This document shows, piece by piece, positions 15,983 to 23,986 of a DNA stretch of 64,000 nt; position 1 is the stretch's first letter; each line of letters starts with the position of its first letter. Source of the DNA: an uncultured Nesterenkonia sp. (lineage in GTDB: Bacteria; Actinomycetota; Actinomycetes; Actinomycetales; Micrococcaceae); assembly GCA_946222885.1 (NCBI GenBank), contig CAMIAK010000001.1, positions 310,001-374,000 of the forward strand. Reading direction: 5' to 3'. The notes below the pieces were generated by a model. It ran no database searches. It was given only the letters and a program-made list of their open reading frames with translations, and was not told the DNA's origin. A program made the translations under genes and the position numbers.

Positions 15983-16028
15983 AAATGACCCCCTATTGAC
16001 CCCCAAATGAGACCTCAAATGAACCCGC
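15983..16028. repeat. Four iteron-like 11-12 bp direct repeats upstream of rep
   Basis: AAATGACCCCC (15983), TATTGACCCCC (15994), AAATGAGACCTC (16005) and AAATGAACCCGC (16017) are head-to-tail at 11, 11 and 12 bp. They start about 47 bp upstream of the rep start. pMV158-type Rep proteins bind tandem 11-bp direct repeats, so a Rep-binding locus is likely. Confidence 0.65.
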
Positions 16029-16085
16029 GAGGCGACGCGACGCAGCGAAGACGGAATCGGCTTCTGACCAGGCGCGTTGTTGCAA

Positions 16086-16116
16086 GGCGCGGCAATCGAC
16101 AAGCCCTTGCCGCGCC
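16086..16116. other. Inverted repeat, candidate oriT or nick-region hairpin
   Basis: GGCGCGGCAA (16086-16095) and TTGCCGCGCC (16107-16116) form a perfect 10-bp stem with an 11-nt loop. About 35 bp further right lies AAACTCTTGGAGTGCG, loosely like the AAACCGGTAAGTGCG nick region of RSF1010-type oriT sites. Either oriT or the replication nick hairpin is possible. Confidence 0.45.
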
Positions 16117-16278
16117 CGTAGGAACGAATGAGGCCCCCGAAACTCTTGGAGTGCGAAGCACGGCTGCGGACCGTCATCACGGCGATGGGCAGCCCGCCTT
16201 CGGCGGGTGCCAGGCCAGGCCCTCCGGGCGGGGTCAGGTCGGCGGGTGCGGTGCTGAGGTTGCGTGCGTCGGCGTGCA

Positions 16279-16527
16279 TCAGCGACCACCGCCCCGGCCG
16301 TAGCGCTTGATGACAGCCTGATGCGTGACGCCGAGGGCGTCGCCGATCCTGGCCCAGGTCACCCCGTCGGCGCGGGCGTCGGCGACGGCGATCTCGACGG
16401 CCTCCTCCAGCACGGAGCGGAGCACGCCGAGGTCGTAGAGCTGGGCCTCGCCATCGGCGAGGGACGGGTCGCCCTGTCGCCAGCGGAAGCTGGTCAGGTG
16501 ATCGAAGGCGGCGGAGTTCGCGCTCAT
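16279..16527 (-). CDS. Small helix-turn-helix protein
   Basis: 82 residues from ATG 16527. The C-terminal half reads G-V-T-W-A-R-I-G-D-A-L-G-V-T-H-Q-A-V-I-K-R-Y-G, a clear helix-turn-helix with the layout seen in small actinobacterial plasmid proteins. Its start overlaps the stop of the upstream 70-residue gene. A regulator of rep, integrase or mob transcription is plausible. Confidence 0.65.
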   Translation of the reverse strand: MSANSAAFDHLTSFRWRQGDPSLADGEAQLYDLGVLRSVLEEAVEIAVADARADGVTWARIGDALGVTHQAVIKRYGRGGGR

Positions 16528-16739
16528 CAGCGACCACCGCCCATCACGGAGGCGACGGCGGCGCGCTGTCGCGGCGTCAGCGGAGTGAGAGCCAGGCGCT
16601 CACCGGCTCGGCGACCGGCGGCGCGGGCGGCGGCGATGACGGGATCGAGCCCATCAGCATGCGGAACGGGAGACGAGTCCTGATCGAGAGCAGGGCAGTC
16701 AAGCGCGGATGCGCGGGGAACGTCGATAACGACAGACAT
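16527..16739 (-). CDS. Small hypothetical protein of the integrated element
   Basis: 70 residues from ATG 16739. No recognised domain; the C-terminal part (R-A-A-G-R-R-A-G-E-R-L-A-L-T-P-L-T-P-R-Q-R-A-A-V-A) is basic and helical. It is coupled to the HTH gene, which begins at its stop codon. Upstream lies a 180-bp gap with palindromic sequences that probably holds its promoter. Confidence 0.5.
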   Translation of the reverse strand: MSVVIDVPRASALDCPALDQDSSPVPHADGLDPVIAAARAAGRRAGERLALTPLTPRQRAAVASVMGGGR

Positions 16740-16879
16740 CGGAAGTCCTCAGATATGAGTATCTTCCGGTTCCCCGCCACGGTAGTTGGGCTGTTTGACC
16801 GGCTACTCATCCGGGAGCAGAACCCCGCGCTTCTAAGTCGCGGCCCCGGTGGGATCTTCTTGTCTGCAACCACTCTCCC

Positions 16880-16922
16880 ACGAGTCGACTCACCATTGCA
16901 ATGACGAGTTGACTCATGAGTC
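16880..16922. promoter_or_regulatory. Paired palindromes between the integrase stop and the small genes
   Basis: ACGAGTCGACTCA (16880-16892) and ACGAGTTGACTCA (16904-16916) are direct repeats 24 bp apart. The first includes the perfect palindrome GAGTCGACTC (16882-16891); the second runs into GACTCATGAGTC (16911-16922), a perfect 12-bp palindrome. They look like repressor operators. Confidence 0.55.
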
Positions 16923-18357
16923 AGTCGCGACGCGGCTCTATGCGAATGAGGTCGGGGTCGAACTTCACGTGACCGGGCGCGATGGGCTCGATGGTCACAG
17001 TCACCAGCTCGTCCACGAGCATCCGGCGGCGGTCTATGTCCAACGCCTTCCACTTCGACTCGACAACCTCGCGACGCTCCGCGGTGCCGACCGCCTCCTC
17101 CACGTCTGCCAGCAGCTTCGCCGCCACGGATACCGAGCGGTCGAGCAGCTCCGCGTCGATCTCGTCGATGCGGACCTTCACGTCGTTGATCGCCGCGGTG
17201 ATCTCCAGGACCGGCTGATGGATGTCGCGCAGCAGCGGGCTCAGCTCCTTTACGCGCTCGACCAGGGCGTTCCGCTCGGTCAGCAGCTCCTCGCGGTCCG
17301 GCCCGTCGTCCTCCTGCGGCATCACGAGGTCGTGCACGTCCACCGACGACAGGCGGGTGAGCACTGCCTCGGTGACCATCGCATCGACGGGCTCGCGTTG
17401 GCGGGTGAGGTGGAACTGCTCGCCGCAGCGATACGTCGGCTGCTTGCGGCTGTTCGTCCCCGAGACGAGCGTCGCACCGCACTTCCCGCACAGCCCGATC
17501 GTCGACAGGAGGTATTTCGGCTGGTTGCCCTGCCTGGCCGACCTCCGCACGTTGTCCTCCAGCTTCGCCACCGCGGTCCGCCACGTCTGCTCGCTGACGA
17601 TGGGCGGGAACGCCTCGCCCTGCACCGGGTACAGCTCGCCGGATGCGTAGTGCTTGATGTAGCCACAGTAAAGCGGGTTCGCGAGCAGGTAGCGCACGGC
17701 ATCGACGGAGAATTCCGAGCCGCGGGCGGTGAGGTGACCAGCGCTGTTCAGGTCCTCGCGGATGCGCCGGATCGACAGCGACGGCTCGCCGAGGAACGCG
17801 TCGAAGGCCCGCCGAACCGCGTCGGCCTCTTCCTCGATCAGCTCACCCTCCCTCGACCATCCGAACGCCTTCCAGGCGGACGTGGGGATGCCCTCGGCAC
17901 GTCGGCGCTCGTTCGACCTGATCTGTCGCTCGGCCTTGCGACGCGCCTCGAACCGGGCGAGAGCGGCGAGCATCGTCGCCCGGAACTCGCCGTCCGCCGT
18001 CGAGAGATCGATCTCGCCGTCCACGGTGACGACGCGCAGACCGAGGTCGATCAGCGTGTTCAGGTCCTTCGTGCTGCGCAGGAGCCGGTCCATGTCCACG
18101 GCGACCACCATCGAGAACCGGCCCGCGCGGGCGTCGTCCAGCATCTCGGCCCACCGGGTGCCAGCGCGGCGTTTCTTCGTCGCCGACACCGCGTTGTCCT
18201 CGTAGACCTCGACGACGTTCCAGTCCTTGGCCTCGGCCAGCGCCCTGATCTTCCTCAGCTGCGTATCGACCGTCCAGCGGTCGCCCTTGCGGTCCATGGA
18301 GGCGCGGACGTACGCGGCCACCTCGTTCGTCTTCCTCAGCGCTACCAGTTCGACCAT
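16921..18357 (-). CDS. int: Large serine recombinase (integrase)
   Basis: 478 residues from ATG 18357. The N-terminal resolvase domain has the nucleophile S20 in Y-V-R-A-S-M-D and the catalytic D-M-D-R-L-L-R-S segment (88-95). A recombinase domain follows (about 155-260), then a zinc ribbon (C290-G-K-C293...C near 315) and a helical, coiled-coil-rich C-terminus that steers integration versus excision. The gene lies 38 bp from the right junction, the usual int-att arrangement. It recombines attP with the site in the LLM gene; excision normally also needs a directionality factor, perhaps one of the small proteins encoded upstream. Confidence 0.93.
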   Translation of the reverse strand: MVELVALRKTNEVAAYVRASMDRKGDRWTVDTQLRKIRALAEAKDWNVVEVYEDNAVSATKKRRAGTRWAEMLDDARAGRFSMVVAVDMDRLLRSTKDLNTLIDLGLRVVTVDGEIDLSTADGEFRATMLAALARFEARRKAERQIRSNERRRAEGIPTSAWKAFGWSREGELIEEEADAVRRAFDAFLGEPSLSIRRIREDLNSAGHLTARGSEFSVDAVRYLLANPLYCGYIKHYASGELYPVQGEAFPPIVSEQTWRTAVAKLEDNVRRSARQGNQPKYLLSTIGLCGKCGATLVSGTNSRKQPTYRCGEQFHLTRQREPVDAMVTEAVLTRLSSVDVHDLVMPQEDDGPDREELLTERNALVERVKELSPLLRDIHQPVLEITAAINDVKVRIDEIDAELLDRSVSVAAKLLADVEEAVGTAERREVVESKWKALDIDRRRMLVDELVTVTIEPIAPGHVKFDPDLIRIEPRRD

Positions 18358-18385
18358 GCAACCAAGCTTACGTGAACGGGCGTTG

Positions 18386-18420
18386 CAACCACGATATGCG
18401 GTATGAGAACCCCATGTACT
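18386..18420. other. Right attachment site (element arm plus host right half)
   Basis: The element arm CAACCACGATATGC (18386-18399) runs into the shared ATGCGGTA (18396-18403) and then host sequence TGAGAACCCCATGTACT. Together with the left-end arm it reconstitutes a 34-bp dyad attP. Confidence 0.8.
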
Positions 18421-19175
18421 TCGCGGAGGACGCCGGGGCCGCCGACCTGATCGCCGAGGGCCGGCTGCAGCTGGGGATCTCCCGCGGGTCGCCGGAGCAG
18501 GTGGTGGACGGCTATCGGTACTTCGGCTATCACCCCTCGGAGGATGAGACCGCCGCGGATATGGCGCGCAAACACACCGAAGTGGCGCTGCAGGTGCTCA
18601 GCGGGCAGGGCTTCGCCGAGCCGAATCCGCGGCCGATGTTCCCCAACCCGCCCGGGCTGCTGAGGATCGAGCCGCACTCAGAGGGCCTGCGGCAGAGGAT
18701 CTGGTGGGGCGCAGGCTCCGACGCCACGGCCGAATGGGCCGCGACGATGGGCATGAATCTGATGAGCTCCACCCTGAAGGACGACGAGTCCGGGGAGCCG
18801 CTGCACATCCAGCAGGCCAAGCAGATCCGCAGGTTCCGCGAGGAGTGGAAGAACCACGACCACGGCTTCGAGCCGCGGGTCTCGGTCAGCCGCTCGATCA
18901 CCCCCCTGGTCTCCGAGGAGGACCGTGCCTACTTCCTGGGACAGCGGGACGCGGAGGACAAGTTCGGGATGATCGACGAGAAGACCCGGGCGGTCTTCGG
19001 GCGCTCCTACACCGCCGAGCCGGACGAGCTGGTGGAGGAGCTGGCCAAGGACACCGCGCTCCAGGAGGCCGACACGGTGCTGGTGACCGTGCCGAACCAG
19101 CTGGGCGTGGACTACAACGCCCAGCTGCTCGGCAACATCATCGAACATGTCGCCGAGCCGCTGGGCTGGAAGTAG
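18402..19175 (+). pseudogene. LLM flavin monooxygenase, 3' fragment
   Basis: The remaining 257 residues of the split luciferase-like oxidoreductase, beginning Y-E-N-P-M-Y-F-A-E-D-A-G. The frame is intact to the natural stop. The junction ATG at 18396 or the element GTG at 18372 could start a truncated protein, but the first barrel strands and part of the flavin pocket would be missing. The complete family forms a TIM barrel that oxidises substrates with reduced flavin. Confidence 0.88.
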
Positions 19176-19194
19176 CTGAGCCGGGAGCGGCGGA

Positions 19195-20175
19195 TCAGGC
19201 CATATTGTCGATCAGGACCTCTTCGAGGTCCTCGGGGGTGAGGATCTCGCCCTCGGGCTCCTCCTCGACCTCGGTCTCGTTCCAGTCGCTGAAGGTGACC
19301 AGCACCGGGTTGCCGTCCTCGTCCTCACCGTCCACGGTCAGGACGTAGGGGTTCTCCTCGTCGGCGAGGACGACGAGCTCGCCCTCGCCGTCCTCCTCGG
19401 CGTAGACCCAGACCTCCTGGCCGTCGCGCTCCTCAGCGGTGCCCTCGGGGTAGTCGGTGCCGGACCACGGGAAGATGCTGTCCTCGTCGGCGTCCTGGAA
19501 GCCCTCCTGCATGCCGGAGAGGATCTCGTCCACGCGGAAGTCGTCGTCGGGGCCGCCCATGTCCTCGGTCATGTCGACCCAGGTGCCGGAGAGGTCAGAG
19601 GCGACCCCGTCCATGTCGATGTCGGAGAGGAGGTCCTCGGGCATCTCCTGCTCCAGGAAGAAGGCGGTGGTCTCCCCGGTCAGGAAGATCTCGCTCTCGG
19701 TCTGGAGGATCTCCATCTCCGGGCCGCCGATGTTGAACTGCACGTGGGACACGGAGCCGTCGACCGAGCCTGCCACAGTCAGCGAGATCTCGTCGGAGTC
19801 GTAGTCCTCGTCATCCTCGGAGAAGTCGCCGAAGTCCTCGTCCAGGGCGTCGCCCTCGCTGGTCATGGTCACGCTCTCGGCGTCCTGCATGGAGTCGAAG
19901 ATGTCATCCTCGATGTCCTCCAGCGCGGGGGCCTCCGGCTCCTCCTCTTCCTCCGGGGCGGCCTCCTCGCCGGCCTCCTCGGCGTCGGCCTGCTCCTGGC
20001 CCTCGTCCCCGGCCTCGGCGTCCTCGTCGCCGCCGACGTCGGCGCAGGCGCTCAGGGCGAGCAGCCCGGCCAGGGTCAGACCGGTGACCTGCAGCAGGCG
20101 GCCTCCTCCTGCGCGGCTCTCCGCGGTCTGGTCGGCGACGTCCAGGGTTTCGATGATCTGGTCCTTCTCGGACAT
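19195..20175 (-). CDS. Acidic lipoprotein, possibly LppX/LprG-like fold
   Basis: 326 residues. An N-terminal signal with an unusually long pre-region (about 28 residues) ends at the lipobox A-L-S-A-C. An extremely acidic linker (D/E/A, about 48-85) precedes a globular acidic domain (90-326) with alternating beta-strand patterns such as S-V-T-M-T-S-E-G, S-H-V-Q-F-N-I-G-G and E-V-W-V-Y-A-E-E. This topology suggests a lipid- or ligand-binding envelope lipoprotein, but family membership is inference. A downstream initiation site may exist; none is obvious. It is divergent from an MFS exporter gene. Confidence 0.75.
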   Translation of the reverse strand: MSEKDQIIETLDVADQTAESRAGGGRLLQVTGLTLAGLLALSACADVGGDEDAEAGDEGQEQADAEEAGEEAAPEEEEEPEAPALEDIEDDIFDSMQDAESVTMTSEGDALDEDFGDFSEDDEDYDSDEISLTVAGSVDGSVSHVQFNIGGPEMEILQTESEIFLTGETTAFFLEQEMPEDLLSDIDMDGVASDLSGTWVDMTEDMGGPDDDFRVDEILSGMQEGFQDADEDSIFPWSGTDYPEGTAEERDGQEVWVYAEEDGEGELVVLADEENPYVLTVDGEDEDGNPVLVTFSDWNETEVEEEPEGEILTPEDLEEVLIDNMA

Positions 20176-20281
20176 GGTGTTCCTCCTCAGGTGGTCAGCC
20201 CCTCCGGCGGGAGCGGCCTCTTCCCCAGCACCCTATCCAGAGGTCAGCGGTACGGAGCCCCTGATCCCGGGTTTCCCAGGG

Positions 20282-20295
20282 AGTTCCTAGGAACT
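20282..20295. promoter_or_regulatory. Perfect 14-bp palindrome between divergent genes
   Basis: AGTTCCTAGGAACT is a perfect palindrome in the 188-bp gap between the acidic lipoprotein gene (-) and the MFS gene (+). It is a candidate repressor operator for one or both. Confidence 0.5.
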
Positions 20296-20363
20296 TCGCG
20301 GGTTCCATGAAGTCGGGCATCTGCGCCCGCCGCGGTGTCCGGCTCAGGGCATAGCATGGCTGA

Positions 20364-21803
20364 ATGACCTCCCACCCCCGCCGGACGATGGCGGCCATGT
20401 TCCTGCCGCTCTTCGCGGCGCTGCTGAGCATCAGCATCGTCAACGTGGCCCTGCCGGCCATCGAGGACGGCCTGGGTGCGGGCGACTCGGACCTCCAGTG
20501 GGTGCTCTCCGGATATGCTCTGGCCTTCGGCGTCGCACTGGTGCCTGCCGGGCGTGCCGGGGACGTCTGGGGCAGACGGCGCTTCTTCCTGGCCGGGGTG
20601 GCGTTCTTCGGTCTGGCCTCGCTGCTCTCCGCGCTGGCCCCGACCCCGCTGCTGCTGAACATCGCCCGGGTGCTGATGGGCATCGGCGCAGGCATCCTGA
20701 CCCCGCAGATCATCGGGATGATCCAGCGGCTCTTCACCGGCTCGGAGCGCGGACGGGCCTATGGGCTGATGTCCACGGTGATCGGCCTGGCCGTGGCCGC
20801 AGGGCCGGCGCTGGGCGGGCTGATCATCGACACCACCGGTGCGGACATCGGCTGGCGGCTGACCTTCCTCATCAACGTCCCGGTCACCGTGACAGCCCTC
20901 ATCCTGGCCTATCTTTGGCTCCCGCGGCCCCATGACGACGACGCCGGGCCGACTGCGCAGGACACCGTCTCCGCCTCCGGGGCGGGCCTGCGGGGGATCC
21001 ACCGGCTGGACCCGGTGGGAGCGGCTCTCCTCTCGGCGGCAGTGGTGCTGATGATGCTGCCCTTCATCCAGTTCCGCAGTGCGGCCGGGGCCTTCATCGG
21101 TGCGGCGGGCTTCGCCGTGCTGGGCGGATGGGTGCTCTGGGAGCGGCGCCTGGGACGGCGCCACGCCGGAGCCCCGATGGTGGACCTGTCCCTGTTCACC
21201 GTGCCCAGCTACACGCTGAACTCCCTGGTCATGGGCCTCTACTTCGCCGGGATGCCGGCGGTCTGGGCGATCATCGCCGTCTACGTCCAGCAGGGGCTGG
21301 GCGAGGGCGCCCTGCTGGCCGGGGTGGTCACCCTTCCCAGTGCCCTGATGGTCATGCTGCTCTCCTCCGCGGTGGGCCGGCGGGTGGAGCGGCACGGGCC
21401 GAGGATGCTGGTCTGGGGCACAGCGCTCGCGGTCGTGGCCATGCTCGGCCTGGCCGGCGCCGCCGCGCTGATGACCACCGAGCACGGCTCGCTCTGGCTG
21501 GTGGCCGCGGCACTGGCCGTCGTCGGGCTCTCCCAGGCGCTGATCATCCCGAGCGCGCAGACGCTGTCCATGCAGGACGTCCCGGAACGGATGGCCGGAG
21601 CCGCCGGGGGAGTGGCCCAGACGGCCCAGCGCGTGTGCACCGCCGTCGGGGTCGCGCTGATCACCGGCATCTACTTCACGGTGAGCGCTGCCGGCGGGCA
21701 CCAGGACGCCGTGGTGGTCAGCTCGCTGGTGATCGCGGCGATCATGCTCAGCTCGGCCGCAGCGGCGGTCTTCGCCTCACGCAGGGCAGCCCGGCCAGCC
21801 TGA
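20364..21803 (+). CDS. MFS multidrug efflux transporter (DHA2-like)
   Basis: 479 residues with about 14 hydrophobic helices. The motif A region G-R-A-G-D-V-W-G-R-R-R lies in the loop between helices 2 and 3, and the helix-5-type sequence G-P-A-L-G-G-L-I-I marks drug/proton antiporters. TAGCAT at 20352-20357 lies 6 nt before the ATG, suggesting a leaderless message. It is divergent from the lipoprotein gene, with a 14-bp palindrome between. The substrate is not predictable. Confidence 0.9.
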   Translation: MTSHPRRTMAAMFLPLFAALLSISIVNVALPAIEDGLGAGDSDLQWVLSGYALAFGVALVPAGRAGDVWGRRRFFLAGVAFFGLASLLSALAPTPLLLNIARVLMGIGAGILTPQIIGMIQRLFTGSERGRAYGLMSTVIGLAVAAGPALGGLIIDTTGADIGWRLTFLINVPVTVTALILAYLWLPRPHDDDAGPTAQDTVSASGAGLRGIHRLDPVGAALLSAAVVLMMLPFIQFRSAAGAFIGAAGFAVLGGWVLWERRLGRRHAGAPMVDLSLFTVPSYTLNSLVMGLYFAGMPAVWAIIAVYVQQGLGEGALLAGVVTLPSALMVMLLSSAVGRRVERHGPRMLVWGTALAVVAMLGLAGAAALMTTEHGSLWLVAAALAVVGLSQALIIPSAQTLSMQDVPERMAGAAGGVAQTAQRVCTAVGVALITGIYFTVSAAGGHQDAVVVSSLVIAAIMLSSAAAAVFASRRAARPA

Positions 21804-21855
21804 GCCGCACCGGGGCGGGGCAGCGCTGAGCCGGACCGGTCCGCGTCGAGGCTGC

Positions 21856-22197
21856 TCAGCGCAGCCGGGTGACCGGGCGGATGTCCTTGGCGGTGACGTA
21901 CTGGGGGCGGCCCTCGAAGATGCGTGCCCGCTCCTCGGACTCCTCCCAGTCCTTCTCCGCCTTCTCGAACTCCTCGGCGCTGCCGGGGCGGCTGACGAAC
22001 CAGGTGAGCTGGTCCTTCTGCCCGGAGAGCCACACCGACTCCACGGTGAAGCCGCGGTTCTCCCGTGCCGGGAAGACCTCGGTGCGCAGGAACTGGACGA
22101 ACTCCTCGGCCAATGCGGGGTCGGTGGTGTAGCGGCGCATCACGGTGGTGCGCTCGGTCTGCTCGAACCCTGCGGTGCGCTCCGGCAGCTCGGTCAT
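21856..22197 (-). CDS. Small conserved-type cytoplasmic protein, unknown function
   Basis: 113 residues from ATG 22197, which follows AGGAGG at a good distance; an upstream in-frame start at 22224 is less likely. The protein alternates short beta and alpha stretches (R-R-Y-T-T-D-P-A-L-A-E-E-F-V-Q-F-L-R, T-V-E-S-V-W-L-S, L-T-W-F-V-S-R-P-G), compatible with a ferredoxin-like dimeric alpha-beta barrel. No catalytic residues are recognisable. It is convergent with the MFS gene. Confidence 0.7.
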   Translation of the reverse strand: MTELPERTAGFEQTERTTVMRRYTTDPALAEEFVQFLRTEVFPARENRGFTVESVWLSGQKDQLTWFVSRPGSAEEFEKAEKDWEESEERARIFEGRPQYVTAKDIRPVTRLR

Positions 22198-22313
22198 GGT
22201 GTCCTCCTGGTGGAAAGGGATCATCTGGTCCGTCCTCCACCCTAGTCCTCCGTGCCTGCACGGGGGAGGGGCCGATTCGCATTAGAGGTGTATGGCCGGG
22301 GATAATCTGACCC

Positions 22314-22913
22314 ATGAGCTCCCAGTCTTCTCTGCCGCCGACGGAGGCCTCGCGCGCCGATCACGCGGTCCGGAACTTCGGCCGCCGCACCTCCGGGATC
22401 ACCTTCGCCGTGATGATCACCGTCCTGCTGGTGGCGCTTGTCTTCGCAGCCAATCAGAACGACATCATCGGCTGGATCATCGTGGTCATCTCCGCGGGCT
22501 GGCTGCTGCTGGCCGCGGTCCTGGTCTTCACGGTCAGGCGCGCCTCCCAGAAGGTCGGCCAGACCTTGGACTCCGCCCGCGCCGACGCCGCCGCGCACCG
22601 GTCCGGCCAGTCCGGCGGGGCCGTCGTCGTGGATGAGGACACCCACGCCCGGAACCTGAAGCTGGACCACTCCTTCAAGATCGTCCAGGTGCAGAAGCGG
22701 GTCATCGCCCAGGAGCTCCAGAAGGGGGCTGAGGCGGACCTGGAGATGGTCGACCGCGCCTTGGACACGGTGGAGATCACCGCCACCAACGGCCGCGACA
22801 TGCTCGCCGACCTGGTCGGCCGCGGTGAGAAGAAGAGCGGCAACGACGACGGCGGCTCCGGCGGCCGGGGAACCGACGGCGGAGAGACCATCGAGGGCGA
22901 CATCGTCCGCTGA
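22314..22913 (+). CDS. Two-helix membrane protein with helical C-terminal domain
   Basis: 199 residues: a polar N-terminus (1-25), two hydrophobic helices (about 29-48 and 52-73), then a charged helical region (95-165) with repeated A-E/L-E/V-D patterns, and a Gly/Asp-rich tail. No known domain. GATAAT at 22301-22306 is 7 nt before the ATG, indicating a leaderless transcript. The next gene downstream is xth, separated by the palindromic repeat. Confidence 0.75.
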   Translation: MSSQSSLPPTEASRADHAVRNFGRRTSGITFAVMITVLLVALVFAANQNDIIGWIIVVISAGWLLLAAVLVFTVRRASQKVGQTLDSARADAAAHRSGQSGGAVVVDEDTHARNLKLDHSFKIVQVQKRVIAQELQKGAEADLEMVDRALDTVEITATNGRDMLADLVGRGEKKSGNDDGGSGGRGTDGGETIEGDIVR

Positions 22914-22949
22914 CCGGGCCTGTCCGCCTGTACCCGCCCACTCCCGTCC

Positions 22950-23011
22950 TACCAGGGCTTGTTCGCTCTACCTGCCCGTATACGGAGGGGTAGGACGGGC
23001 AAGGGCTGGTA
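22950..23011. repeat. 62-bp palindromic intergenic repeat, copy B
   Basis: Same length and same GTATAC centre (22978-22983) as the copy at 4962-5023, with ends TACCAG and CTGGTA. It lies between two co-directional genes, 22 bp before the xth start codon. Confidence 0.8.
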
Positions 23012-23033
23012 AAGCGCAGAAAGGAACCATTCC

Positions 23034-23936
23034 ATGACCCAGACCGCATCCCAGGCCGCCGGGGAGAGCCCCTTCGGGGAGTTCCCGCACCGGATCGTCG
23101 ACCCCAAGGGTGACGGGCTGACCCGCATCGCCAGCGTGAACGTCAACGGGATCCGTGCCGCCCACCGCAAGGGCATGGGCGAATGGCTGGCCTCCCGGGA
23201 GGTCGACATCCTGGCCCTGCAGGAGGTCCGCGCCGACGGCGCCACCCTGACCAAGCTGGTGCAGGAGATGTCCGAGGGAACCGAGGACACCTGGCACATC
23301 CACGAGCATGAGGCGGCGCAGAAGGGCCGAGCCGGCGTCGCCATCATCTCCCGGCAGGCTCCGCTGGCCACCCGCACCGGCATCGGTGAGGGCCACCCGG
23401 AGGACGACGGCCGCTGGATCGAGGCCGACTACGAGCTCTCCGACGGCAGCACCCTCACCGTGGTCAGCGTCTACGTCCACTCCGGAGAGGTCGGCACGGA
23501 GAAGCAGGACCACAAGATGCGCTTCCTGGAGTACATGCTCGAGTACCTGCCTCAGCTGGCCGGGCGCACCGACCAGGTGCTGGTGATGGGCGACCTCAAC
23601 GTCGGCCACACCGAGCTGGACATCAAGAACTGGAAGGGCAACCGGAAGAACTCCGGATTCCTGCCCGAGGAGCGCGCCTACTTCGACAAGTTCTTCGGCG
23701 AGGCCGGCTACGTGGACGTGGCCCGCAGCCTGGCCGGCGAGGTCGAGGGCCCCTACACCTGGTGGTCCTACCGGGGGAAGGCCTTCGACAATGACACCGG
23801 CTGGCGCATCGACTACCACATGGCCACCCCGGCCCTGGCGGAGCAGGCCTCCAACGCAGTGGTCGACCGCGCCCTGGACTACTCGCTGCGCTGGTCCGAC
23901 CACGCCCCGCTGGTCATCGACTACAAGCTGCCGTAA
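23034..23936 (+). CDS. xthA: Exodeoxyribonuclease III / AP endonuclease
   Basis: 300 residues of the exonuclease-endonuclease-phosphatase fold. Visible motifs are S-V-N-V-N-G-I-R-A-A (metal Asn), L-A-L-Q-E-V-R (metal Glu), G-D-L-N-V-G-H (Asp/Asn pair), N-S-G-F-L-P-E-E-R, the W-R-I-D-Y segment and the terminal S-D-H-A-P-L catalytic histidine. It cleaves DNA at abasic sites in base excision repair. An N-terminal extension of about 35 residues precedes the first strand. AAAGGA lies before the ATG. Confidence 0.93.
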   Translation: MTQTASQAAGESPFGEFPHRIVDPKGDGLTRIASVNVNGIRAAHRKGMGEWLASREVDILALQEVRADGATLTKLVQEMSEGTEDTWHIHEHEAAQKGRAGVAIISRQAPLATRTGIGEGHPEDDGRWIEADYELSDGSTLTVVSVYVHSGEVGTEKQDHKMRFLEYMLEYLPQLAGRTDQVLVMGDLNVGHTELDIKNWKGNRKNSGFLPEERAYFDKFFGEAGYVDVARSLAGEVEGPYTWWSYRGKAFDNDTGWRIDYHMATPALAEQASNAVVDRALDYSLRWSDHAPLVIDYKLP

Positions 23937-23986
23937 CCTCTACAGCGGCCCGTGAACCGCTGGATGGACACTTGAAGGACTTGACC

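Larger units (their letters stand above)
15937..16278. other. Noncoding origin region of the element
   Basis: 342 bp without a convincing gene, between rep and the small HTH gene. It contains four iteron-like repeats (15983-16028), a 10-bp inverted repeat (16086-16116), and a short GC hairpin CCCGCC-TTC-GGCGGG (16193-16207). It is the best place for both the replication origin and oriT. Confidence 0.7.
9819..18403. mobile_element. 8.58-kb integrative mobilisable element with mercury cargo
   Basis: Inserted DNA bounded by the 8-bp identity ATGCGGTA (9819-9826 and 18396-18403) within a split LLM monooxygenase gene. It encodes, left to right: MerR (-), MerA (+), a Cys-pair membrane protein (+), a coiled-coil membrane protein (-), a relaxase (-), MobC (-), an HUH-helicase Rep (-), an origin-like noncoding region, two small proteins (-) and a large serine integrase (-) 38 bp from the right end. 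It has mobilisation functions but no mating-pair or coupling genes, so it would need a helper conjugative element. The split gene restores perfectly when the element is removed in silico, which is strong evidence for recent, precise site-specific integration. Confidence 0.92.

Noticed and set aside
16193..16207. Short hairpin CCCGCC-TTC-GGCGGG as a terminator
   Set aside because: Only 6 bp and no T-run; it could equally be part of the origin region, so it is not called separately.
18372..18401. A new start for a functional LLM protein within the element end
   Set aside because: A GTG at 18372 or ATG at 18396 exists, but the product would lack the first barrel strands.
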